Assembly (NCBI GenBank): GCA_021786265.1
Contig: JAJYNP010000266.1
Span: forward strand, 1 to 19,944
Length of the DNA stretch: 19,944 bases
Direction: 5' to 3'
Origin: Chloroflexota bacterium
Lineage (GTDB): Bacteria; Chloroflexota; Limnocylindria; Limnocylindrales; CSP1-4
The notes under the pieces were generated by a model. The model was not told the origin of the DNA. It saw only the letters and a list, made by a program, of their open reading frames with translations, and did not search any database. Shown here in pieces: positions 6,823 to 13,613 of the stretch (the first letter of the stretch is position 1; each line of letters starts with the position of its first letter). The translations under genes were made by a program, and so were the position numbers.

Positions 6823-7656
6823 TCACACCAGCAGCCCCGCCCCGAAGTAGAGCCCCGCGGCCAGGATCGTCCCGGCCGCCACCGCCCCCACGTCGATGTA
6901 CAGCAGCCCCGTCGCCGACTCCATCGATCGCGTCCGCGCCGTCTGCAGCGCGCCCCAGGTGACCGCCACGGGGAATATCAGCCCGATCAGCAGCCGCAGC
7001 CAGACGAACAGCGCCCACGACCCGACCAGCGGCTCGAACGGCGCCAGCCCATCGCCCGCGCCGGTCGCCATCCAGGCCACGAACAGCGCCAGCTGCGCGC
7101 CCACGACCCAGGTCAGGGCCCGGGCCAGCAGCACCAGCGGCCGCTCCGAGAGGCGCGGCGTCACCAGGTACCAGTGGCCCAGGATCATTGCCGCCAGGAC
7201 GCCCCCCAGCGCCGCGGCCAGCGCCACCAGCTGCACCATCAGCGGCACGCCGCGCACGAGCCCGCCGGCCCACCCGTACGCCGCCAGCGCCAGGGCGGCC
7301 ACGCCGGCAAGGACCCCGGCGATCCCGACCGCCGGTGCCAGTCGGTTGCGCGCCAGCGCGACCACGTACACCAGGGCCAGGACCGCGAGCGTCGCCAGTG
7401 CCACGCGCCGGGGCAGATCGAGCCCAGGAGCGGCCACGATCGCCAGCGTGGAGGAGGGCGCCGGAAGCGCCGTGTCGGCCACGAGGGCGAGCGCCGCCAG
7501 GGCCGCCGAGCAGAACGCGGTGAAGCCCAGGAACCCCCGCGTCGCGTCAGTGCGCAGGCGCAGCAGCACGACGGCCGCGAACGAGCCCACCGCGAGCGCG
7601 CTCAGGACGGTCCAGTTGATGTACGCGAGGCTCTCGCCGATCGCCAGCCCTGCCAC
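6823..7656 (-). CDS. Eight-helix integral membrane protein, function unknown
   Basis: 277 aa from GTG 7656, with hydrophobic segments at about 14-33, 42-61, 87-103, 108-127, 139-160, 174-195, 212-233 and 250-272. The most distinctive stretch is AAMILGHWYLVTPRLSERPL (154-173), with a membrane-embedded His161 and a polar loop. I do not recognise a named family. It lies 73 bp upstream of the MoaD-MoaE gene on the same strand and could be co-transcribed with it. TACACT lies 7 nt before GTG 7656 with no Shine-Dalgarno sequence, so a leaderless start is likely. A longer frame to 7731 would add a hydrophilic 25-residue N-terminus and would overlap the promoter area of the next, divergent gene, so I prefer the shorter form. 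Confidence 0.75.
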   Translation of the reverse strand: MAGLAIGESLAYINWTVLSALAVGSFAAVVLLRLRTDATRGFLGFTAFCSAALAALALVADTALPAPSSTLAIVAAPGLDLPRRVALATLAVLALVYVVALARNRLAPAVGIAGVLAGVAALALAAYGWAGGLVRGVPLMVQLVALAAALGGVLAAMILGHWYLVTPRLSERPLVLLARALTWVVGAQLALFVAWMATGAGDGLAPFEPLVGSWALFVWLRLLIGLIFPVAVTWGALQTARTRSMESATGLLYIDVGAVAAGTILAAGLYFGAGLLV

Positions 7657-7663
7657 GCACGGG

Positions 7664-7669
7664 AGTGTA
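7664..7669 (-). promoter_or_regulatory. Candidate -10 (TACACT) for a leaderless membrane-protein transcript
   Basis: TACACT on the minus strand is 7 nt from GTG 7656, with no ribosome binding site between. On the opposite strand TACGAT (7683-7688) is a possible -10 for the divergent hydrolase gene. Confidence 0.4.
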
Positions 7670-7790
7670 GCCGCGGACCCGCTACGATGGCGACCTGGAG
7701 CAGCCGCGACGGTGTCCCCGGACGGCCCCATCGCCGTCCAGCGGACCGCCGTCCACCCGCTGCGACGACCGACATGCGGGAGGTGGCGCG

Positions 7791-8522
7791 ATGGCGCTCG
7801 ATCGCGAGACGACGATCCGCTGGTACGGGCACGCGTGTGTCGAGCTCGAGACGCCCGGCCGCAAGCGCGTGCTGATCGACCCCTGGTTCGGGAACCCGAA
7901 GTCGCCGCGGCCGGCGTCGAGCGTCGACCGGTGCGACCTGATGCTGGTCACGCACGGCCACAGCGACCACACGGGCGACGCCGTGGCGATCGCCAGCCGG
8001 ACCCGCCCCGCGTGGCCCTGCATCCACGAGATGAGCCTGTGGCTGGCCCGCCGGCTGCCCGGCGGCCACGACGCCATCACCGGCATGAACAAGGGCGGCA
8101 CGGTCGAGGCGGCCGGGCTGAAGGTGACCATGGTGACCGCCGTCCACTCCGCGGGCGACTGGAACGCCCAGCTCGAGGCCCCCATGTACCTGGGCGACCC
8201 GGCCGGCTTCGTGGTGGAGCTCGAGAACGGGTACCGCGTCTACCACGCCGGCGACACCGACGTCTTCGGCGACATGCGCCTGGTCGGCGAGCTCTGGCAT
8301 CCCGACCTCGCGCTGCTGCCGATCGGCGGCCACTACACCATGGACCCCCGTGCGGCCGCGCTGGCGGTCGAGCTGCTCGACGTGACGGACGTCATGCCCA
8401 TCCACTACGGCACGTTCCCGATCCTGGCCGGGACCCCCGACCAGCTGCGCGACGAGCTCTCGAAGCGCGGCCTGGGAAGCGTCGAGGTGCACGCGCCGGA
8501 ACCGGGGGGCACGGCGGCGTAG
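7791..8522 (+). CDS. UPF0173-type metallo-beta-lactamase-fold hydrolase
   Basis: 243 aa, starting at ATG 7791 with GGGAGG 7 nt upstream. Metal-binding motifs are HGHSDH (55-60), His119 in TAVHSAG, Asp155 in YHAGDTDVFGDM and His205 in MPIHYGTFP. The opening IRWYGHACVELE and the GDTDVFGDM and HYGTFP blocks are characteristic of the UPF0173 (YtkL-like) group, which has an unidentified physiological substrate. It is cytoplasmic with no signal peptide, complete length and all ligands present. It is divergent from the membrane-protein gene and separated by 220 bp from the next gene, so it is probably monocistronic. Confidence 0.93.
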   Translation: MALDRETTIRWYGHACVELETPGRKRVLIDPWFGNPKSPRPASSVDRCDLMLVTHGHSDHTGDAVAIASRTRPAWPCIHEMSLWLARRLPGGHDAITGMNKGGTVEAAGLKVTMVTAVHSAGDWNAQLEAPMYLGDPAGFVVELENGYRVYHAGDTDVFGDMRLVGELWHPDLALLPIGGHYTMDPRAAALAVELLDVTDVMPIHYGTFPILAGTPDQLRDELSKRGLGSVEVHAPEPGGTAA

Positions 8523-8745
8523 ACGAACAGGCGCGGGCCTTCCGGCGGATCGGTCGCGGCGCGAACCCGGGCCTGCTCGGCAGGAGTTCGGGAGTCACGC
8601 GGGACCGGGGATCGCGATCGGGGCAGCTGATCCCGTATCCGCTCTGGCGGGTCGCACCGCCCTGTACAGCCATGCCAACCAGCACGATCCTGTCACGGGG
8701 TGGCGATGTAGGCTTCGCTGGTCACCACCCGTGGAGGACGCTCCG
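8523..8745. promoter_or_regulatory. Leader region of the DegT gene, with imperfect hairpin and RBS
   Basis: A 223-bp gap. TAGGCT at 8709-8714 is a possible -10. GGGTGGCGA (8699-8707) pairs with TCACCACCC (8722-8730) with one mismatch, right against the ribosome binding site GGAGG (8733-8737, 8 nt before ATG 8746). This could modulate translation or be chance in such GC-rich DNA. Confidence 0.35.
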
Positions 8746-9918
8746 ATGTCCGCGACGGCACGCGTCACCGATCGATCCATTCCGCTGGCCAGGCCGAACA
8801 TCGGCAGGCGCGAGCTGGAACTCGTGACGCAGGTGCTTTCCAGCGACGTTCTGGCCATGGGAGACTTCGCGCTCCGCTTCGAGGGAGGGATCGCGGCACT
8901 GGCCGGCCGCAGTGAGGGAGTGGCGTGCTCGAGCGGCACGGCCGGACTCCACCTTGCGGTCCGAGCCCTGGATATCGGTGAGAGCGATGAGGTCATCACC
9001 ACTCCGTTCAGCTTCGTGGCATCCGCGAACTGCCTCCTGTACGAGCGGGCGGTACCCCGCTTCGTGGACATAGAGGAGGACGGCCTCGGGATCGATCCGG
9101 ACCTCCTGGAGACCGCCGCATCAGGCCGAACGAGGGCGGTCCTCCCGGTCCATGTCTTCGGCCGACCCTGTCGGATTGACGCGATAGCCTCGATCGCGCG
9201 GCGTCATGGCTGGGCCCTGATAGAGGACGCGTGCGAGGGTCTGGGCTCAAGCGTAGGTGGCCGCCCGCTCGGGAGCTTCGGGGACGCCGCTGTCTTTGCC
9301 TTCTATCCGAACAAGCAGATCACGACCGGGGAGGGCGGCGTGGTCGTGACCGACGACCACGCGCTCGCCGAGACGATGCGGAGCCTGCGCAACCAGGGCC
9401 GCGACCCGGACGGGACGTGGCTGCGCCACGTCCGCCTCGGGTACAACTACCGGCTGGACGAACTGTCGGCGGCCGTCGGCGTGGCGCAGCTCGAGCGTCG
9501 CCAGGAACTTCAGCGCGAGCGAGCTCGCGTGGTGGTCGCCTACGAGCGCGCCCTCGGGGGTCGCGACTGGGTGATCCTCCCACGGGCCGGATCGGGGGAG
9601 CAGGTCGACTGGTTCGTCTATGTGGTCCGACTGGACCCCGATATCGATCGGGACGCCCTCGTGGGACGCCTGGCCAGGCGCGGCATTTCAACGCGGCCCT
9701 ACTTTGCGCCCATCCATCTCCAGCCGTTGTATCGGGAGAGGTTCGGGTTTGCGCCGGGCGACTTTCCGGTTACCGAGAGCGTGGCCGCGTCCACGCTCGC
9801 CCTCCCGTTCTCGTCCCTCCTGGCCGACGATGACGTCCAGCGAGTAGCGGACGCGCTGATCGCCGAGGTCTCTGTCGGGTCGCACCGACTCGGTGCCCGC
9901 GGACATCCGGGTAAGTGA
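8746..9918 (+). CDS. DegT/DnrJ/EryC1/StrS-family sugar aminotransferase
   Basis: 390 aa. ATG 8746 is chosen over the in-frame GTG 8731 because the GTG overlaps the GGAGG ribosome binding site. Landmarks are IPLARPNIGRRELELVTQVL (12-31), CSSGTAGLHLAVRAL (61-75), TTPFSFVASANCLLY (85-99), PVHVFGRPC (134-142), LIEDACEGLGS (158-168, with Asp161 for the PLP nitrogen), FYPNKQITTGEGG (186-198, with Lys190 for the Schiff base) and GYNYRLDELSAAVG. All catalytic residues are intact. The family puts an amino group on keto-sugar nucleotides such as UDP-4-keto-6-deoxy sugars, using glutamate. Glycan-assembly genes follow, so it probably supplies an amino sugar for a surface polysaccharide or glycan. The exact sugar cannot be told. 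Confidence 0.93.
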   Translation: MSATARVTDRSIPLARPNIGRRELELVTQVLSSDVLAMGDFALRFEGGIAALAGRSEGVACSSGTAGLHLAVRALDIGESDEVITTPFSFVASANCLLYERAVPRFVDIEEDGLGIDPDLLETAASGRTRAVLPVHVFGRPCRIDAIASIARRHGWALIEDACEGLGSSVGGRPLGSFGDAAVFAFYPNKQITTGEGGVVVTDDHALAETMRSLRNQGRDPDGTWLRHVRLGYNYRLDELSAAVGVAQLERRQELQRERARVVVAYERALGGRDWVILPRAGSGEQVDWFVYVVRLDPDIDRDALVGRLARRGISTRPYFAPIHLQPLYRERFGFAPGDFPVTESVAASTLALPFSSLLADDDVQRVADALIAEVSVGSHRLGARGHPGK

Positions 9919-9950
9919 TCCTGGCGGCGGTTGCGCGCGTGAGCCGGCGG

Positions 9951-11660
9951 TCATCGAGTGGGGTGTGAGTGGCTCGCCCCGAGCCGCAGCCGCGGGGGAA
10001 CGTCGGGGTCGGGTTCGAGCCCTGCCGGCACCTCGAGGCCTGGGAGAGGGAAACCAAGGGCGAGGTCCTCCGTCGCGGCGGCATTCGTCCGGCGGACGAC
10101 CTGGCAAACCGTCCGAGCCAGGATGCGCAGATCGAGCCAGAGGCTCCAGTGGTCGACGTACCAGACATCGAGAGCGAGACGATCGTGGAAGCGCAGGACG
10201 TTCCGTCCGTTCACGGCCGCCCAGCCTGTCATGCCGGGGCGCATCTCGTGCCGCCGCCACTCCGCGGGCGTGTAGGTGTTGATGTACTCCAGCAGGAGAG
10301 GGCGCGGGCCAACAAGGCTCATGTCGCCGCGCACAACGTTCCATAGCTCGGGAAGTTCGTCGAGGCTGGTGGCACGGAGAATGCGCCCCAGCCGCGTGAC
10401 CCGTTCCTCATCCGTCAGGTACCAGACCTCGCCTGGACGAGGCGGACGCATCGTCCGGAACTTGAGGATTGAGAACGGCGCCCCGCCGAGCCCGGGCCGC
10501 GTCTGCGAGAAGATCACGGGCAGCCCGTCCATTGCCGCAATCGCGACGGCCACCCATGCGATCACTGGCGACAGAAGCACCAGCATCATGATCGCCCCGG
10601 CCACGTCCACGCAACGCTTGAGCGCACGGGACGGCCTGAACGAACGTCTCGTCCGACCAGCGCCGCCCCGGAGAGTCGGAGGCCCGACGGCCGACGTGCG
10701 GTGATGCTGGCGCTCGGACGGCAGCGGCCGCGAACCACGCCCGGACAGGTCAAGCCGGGGGATCCGGCGTCGGATCCCGCCGCCGGCAACACGGCGCAGG
10801 CAGCCGAGAACGTACTCATACCAGCCGTTGCCGTAGGGAACATAGCAGCGCACCCGGAACCCGTCCCTGGCCAGCATGTCCTGGAGGTCCGGCCGCACGC
10901 CGTACAGCAGCTGGAACTCGAAGTCCTGTCGCTCGAGCCCGAGGCCCTGCGCAATCCTGCGCGCGTGATCGATCGCCGTGATGTCGTGGGTCGCGATGGC
11001 CGGCTCCCGTGCTCGCGCGAGCACCAGTTCAATGTCCTCGAGAAACGCCACGTCCACGTCGGCCTTCCGCCGGAAGACGATGTCGGGAGACTCCCAGTAG
11101 CCACCCTTCACCAGCCTGATCCGCGTGTCTCCTGCGATCAGCCGCTCGAGCAGGGGCCTGCGACGCCGCAGATACGACTGGAAGGCAAGACCGACGGTCT
11201 GTGATCCGTAGGCCTGCCGCATCGTCTCGAAGAGATTGATCGTCCGGTCGACGTACTCGGATTCCTCCATGTCGATCCGGACGAAGTTCCCGAGCTCGCG
11301 GGCACAGTCGAGGAGGCGACGCAGCTGGTCCTCGCACAGACGGGGATCGACGTCGAGCCCGATCTGGGTCAGCTTGACCGAGACGTGCGAACGGAGTCCC
11401 TCCGCGTGGATCCGCCTGAGTGCGTCGATCGCTGCGTCGGCCGCAGCCCCGGCCTCGGGTGCGGCCCGGACGTGCGTCCCGACGTAGTTGAGGGTTCCGG
11501 CGATCCCCTGCGCGTTGAGCCGTCGCACTACCGCCAGGCCCGCGTCGAGGTCCTCTCCGGCCACGAACCGCCATGCCAGGCCTCGAACCCCGGGAGTGCT
11601 CAGAGCGGTCTTCCGGACCCACCCTTGCCGTGCAACCACTGATGCGATCTGGCGCAGCAT
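9951..11660 (-). CDS. Fusion: proline dehydrogenase-like flavoenzyme + undecaprenyl-phosphate sugar phosphotransferase
   Basis: 569 aa in a single frame, starting at ATG 11660 with GAGG 6 nt upstream. Residues 1-290 match PRODH: SVKLTQIGLDVD (94-105), VRIDMEES (127-134), GLAFQSYLRRR (157-167), IRLVKGGYWES (181-191), ATHD (223-226), FEFQLLYGVRPDLQ (247-260) and YVPYGNGWYEY (273-283). After a 55-residue Arg/Gly/Ser-rich linker, residues 346-525 are a bacterial sugar transferase (monotopic PGT): KRCVDVAGAIMMLVLLSPVIAW membrane hairpin, FSILKFRTM (396-404), TSLDELPELWNV (431-442, catalytic Asp434-Glu435), DMSLVGPRPLL (446-456), RPGMTGWAAVNGRN (474-487) and LDVWYVDHWSLWLDL. No ATG, GTG or TTG exists in the linker, so the PGT seems to be made only as the fusion. 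The Arg-Arg that holds proline carboxylate in bacterial PRODH (WYxYxxRR) is Gly286-Cys287. The C-terminal tail (526-569) is polar and unassigned. Confidence 0.88.
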   Translation of the reverse strand: MLRQIASVVARQGWVRKTALSTPGVRGLAWRFVAGEDLDAGLAVVRRLNAQGIAGTLNYVGTHVRAAPEAGAAADAAIDALRRIHAEGLRSHVSVKLTQIGLDVDPRLCEDQLRRLLDCARELGNFVRIDMEESEYVDRTINLFETMRQAYGSQTVGLAFQSYLRRRRPLLERLIAGDTRIRLVKGGYWESPDIVFRRKADVDVAFLEDIELVLARAREPAIATHDITAIDHARRIAQGLGLERQDFEFQLLYGVRPDLQDMLARDGFRVRCYVPYGNGWYEYVLGCLRRVAGGGIRRRIPRLDLSGRGSRPLPSERQHHRTSAVGPPTLRGGAGRTRRSFRPSRALKRCVDVAGAIMMLVLLSPVIAWVAVAIAAMDGLPVIFSQTRPGLGGAPFSILKFRTMRPPRPGEVWYLTDEERVTRLGRILRATSLDELPELWNVVRGDMSLVGPRPLLLEYINTYTPAEWRRHEMRPGMTGWAAVNGRNVLRFHDRLALDVWYVDHWSLWLDLRILARTVCQVVRRTNAAATEDLALGFPLPGLEVPAGLEPDPDVPPRLRLGASHSHPTR

Positions 11661-11804
11661 TGCCCACCTCGCATGACGACGCCGGCCCTTTCACGCCTAT
11701 CATGATCGACCAGTCACTCTCCAACAGGGGCTGTTGGGCCCGCTGGAGGGGGGCCGGGCCCGCGTGTCGTCCGGCTCTTGGCGTGAACACTGGTGACCTG
11801 CGTC
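11661..11804. promoter_or_regulatory. Divergent promoter region with two inverted repeats
   Basis: This region lies between the fusion gene (minus) and the FemAB-like gene (plus). CCAACAG-GGG-CTGTTGG at 11721-11737 is a perfect 7-bp inverted repeat. GGGCCCG (11736-11742) and CGGGCCC (11755-11761) form a second one with a 12-nt loop. They could be an operator or a regulatory hairpin shared by both genes. Confidence 0.45.
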
Positions 11805-12941
11805 ATGGACTCTCGGCGGCTCCGCGACAGGCGACCCTCGGTTGCGCTGCTCGGCCCTGGCGAGGACGCCTGGGACCGGTGGCTCGAGTCCGCCCAGTGC
11901 GACGTGTTCCACACCGCCGATTTCCATCGCTATGCGGGTGCCAAGCACGGGGACCCGTACCTTGCGGTCGTCGGTGATCGCCGCCGTGGGTTCGCCTGGC
12001 CGTACCTCCTTCGCCCCGTCGTGGCCGCCGTGGCGTCGGCGCACGAGGTGGCGGACGTCACCTCCGTATATGGATACCCCGGCCCGGTCGCGTGGGGCTG
12101 CAACCCCGGCGATCCGTTCCTGACGCAGGCATGGGCCGAGATCATCGACGTATGGCGTCAGCAACGAGTCGTCTCCGCGTTCACCCGGTTCCACCCGCTC
12201 CTCGGCAACGCCGCGCTTCTGTCCGGGGCAAGTGCACCGGCTGGCATCGGCGGGCCCGGGGTCGTCGAGGCCGGCACGACGATCTCGATCGACCTCAGCG
12301 CGGGGGTGGATGCGGCACGGGCCGCCTACGCTCCTGACCTGCGCCTCAGGATCGCGTCGATGCGACGCAAAGGTGTCACGACCGAATACAGCAGCGGTTG
12401 GTCAGAGTTGCCAGCGTTCGCTCGGCTCTACCGCGAGACGATGATCCGAAATGGTGCTGCGGAGTTCTACTTCTTCGACGAAGCTGACTTCCGCCGGCTG
12501 CGGGCCGAGGTAGGAGACCACGTCCACCTGTTGGTGGTGCGGCACAGAGGGAACATCATCGCCGCCGCCCTGTTCACGGACTTCAACGGGATCGCCCAGT
12601 GGTATCTCGCTGGCTCGGACCTGGCGGCCAACGCCCTGTCGCCGACGAAGGTCCTGATCGACGACGCCGTGACCTGGGCGGAGGGGCGTGGCAACAAAGT
12701 CCTCCATCTCGGGGGGGGCCGAGGCAGCCGTAACGACTCCCTCTTCTGGTTCAAGAGCCGGTTCTCGCCGCGTCGTCATGCATTTCACACAGGCCGCTGG
12801 ATCATCGATGGCCCCACGTATCGCGAGCTCAGCGAAGCCCGGCTCGCAGCCCTGCGGGGTGACGAGATTGTGGACGGTGGCTACTTCCCCGCCTACCGGG
12901 CGCCGACGATCGCGGGACGGGATCGACCTCGGACGATCTGA
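11805..12941 (+). CDS. FemAB/GNAT-type acyltransferase of a glycan locus
   Basis: 378 aa from ATG 11805 (GGTGA 8 nt upstream); GTG 11793 is an in-frame alternative. The N-terminal part (about 32-72) has the VFHTADFHRYAGAKHGDPYLAVV pattern and the C-terminal half (about 168-330) the GNAT-like core typical of FemAB and BioF2-like acetyltransferases: LRIASMRRKG (181-190), FYFFDEADFRRLRAEVGDHVHLLVVRHRGNIIAAALF (221-257), QWYLAGSD (265-272) and LHLGGGRGSRNDSLFWFKSRFSP (300-322). This C-terminal GGGxG...FKxxFxP block is usual for family members in exopolysaccharide loci, where they are thought to add acyl or aminoacyl groups. The donor and acceptor here are unknown. It is cytoplasmic. It is divergent from the PRODH-PGT gene and followed by a short inverted repeat. 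Confidence 0.85.
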   Translation: MDSRRLRDRRPSVALLGPGEDAWDRWLESAQCDVFHTADFHRYAGAKHGDPYLAVVGDRRRGFAWPYLLRPVVAAVASAHEVADVTSVYGYPGPVAWGCNPGDPFLTQAWAEIIDVWRQQRVVSAFTRFHPLLGNAALLSGASAPAGIGGPGVVEAGTTISIDLSAGVDAARAAYAPDLRLRIASMRRKGVTTEYSSGWSELPAFARLYRETMIRNGAAEFYFFDEADFRRLRAEVGDHVHLLVVRHRGNIIAAALFTDFNGIAQWYLAGSDLAANALSPTKVLIDDAVTWAEGRGNKVLHLGGGRGSRNDSLFWFKSRFSPRRHAFHTGRWIIDGPTYRELSEARLAALRGDEIVDGGYFPAYRAPTIAGRDRPRTI

Positions 12942-12967
12942 CCGGCGCAACTGATCGCTTGCCGGTC
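12940..12967 (+). terminator. Possible terminator hairpin after the FemAB-like gene
   Basis: GACCGGC and GCCGGTC form a perfect 7-bp stem with a 14-nt loop, beginning in the stop codon. It lacks a T-tract, so termination is only a suggestion. Confidence 0.35.
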
Positions 12968-13613
12968 CGTGGCAGGCTGGCCCGCGAGGCCTGTCCGGGC
13001 GGCTGGGCGATGACGGCGTTCCACCCGTCACTGCAACCGCGAGGGCGCCTATTGCGGAGCTGGCCAGGGAGCAGGTGGACACCCGCGCGTATCCTGAGGT
13101 GGGCAGCTGCCGCGACCCGACGGCGCTTTGCAGGACGAACCCAACCGAGGGAGCGCCCCGCCGGCCGGGGCCGATCGTCGCGAAGAGGGCGTGATCGCCG
13201 TGCGCGGCCGGCGGGGCTGGGGGGTCGGGGCAGAATGCCCCATTTTCGGCAGCTTCCTCCGGTTGTGAGGTATGGTCCGCGGGCGTCTGGACGGTAGTGG
13301 CGGACGGGATCCGGCCGTCACCACCACCGGACATGCGCTTCGCTCGGCTTGTCTGACAAGCACGGCACAGAGGATCAACTCAAGATCGCCGCTCAGTCGG
13401 CCTGCGGGCTGCTGGTCGGACGTGTTCAAGGCGTGACCGCCGCATCCGCGGGCGTTCTCACGGGTGCGGGGCCCGGTTCGGATCCCCGGTACGTGCATGC
13501 CTTCGCCGGTAATCGGCTGCGATCCGACCACCCTGGGGCCCCACTACCTGAGCGGTCCATGACTCCGTCGCCGCATCTCCGTGCGGTGTTCCGGTAGAAA
13601 GGACGTACTCCAG
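12968..13613. promoter_or_regulatory. About 650-bp leader/intergenic region with hairpin and palindrome
   Basis: No convincing gene on either strand; the frames present are Arg/Pro-rich with no family features. GGGGCA-GAA-TGCCCC followed by ATTTT (13227-13246) looks like a small intrinsic terminator or attenuator. GCTTGTC-T-GACAAGC (13347-13361) is a perfect 15-bp palindrome of the kind bound by dimeric regulators. TATGGT at 13271-13276 is a weak -10 candidate. GAAAGGA at 13597-13603 is the ribosome binding site of the next gene. I looked for a GEMM riboswitch like the one at 19262 and did not find one. Confidence 0.5.
13347..13361. promoter_or_regulatory. Perfect 15-bp palindrome, candidate operator
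   Basis: GCTTGTC-T-GACAAGC, with 7-bp arms around one base, lies 250 bp before the exported-protein gene. The core TTGTCTGACAA resembles operators of GntR/FadR-type regulators (inference). Confidence 0.4.

Noticed and set aside
10600..10800. Possibility that the PRODH and PGT domains are two genes
   Set aside because: No stop codon separates them and no ATG/GTG/TTG in frame lies in the linker before the PGT membrane hairpin. An assembly error remains possible and is listed as a check.
13100..13140. CTGCAAAGCGCC on the minus strand as a second GEMM riboswitch core
   Set aside because: It lacks the GNRA P2 hairpin before it and the CTACCGA closing strand after it, and no start codon with an RBS follows.
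13470..13500. GGTTCGGATCC resembling a tRNA T-arm
   Set aside because: The flanking bases do not form the 5-bp T stem, and no acceptor or anticodon stem could be built around it.
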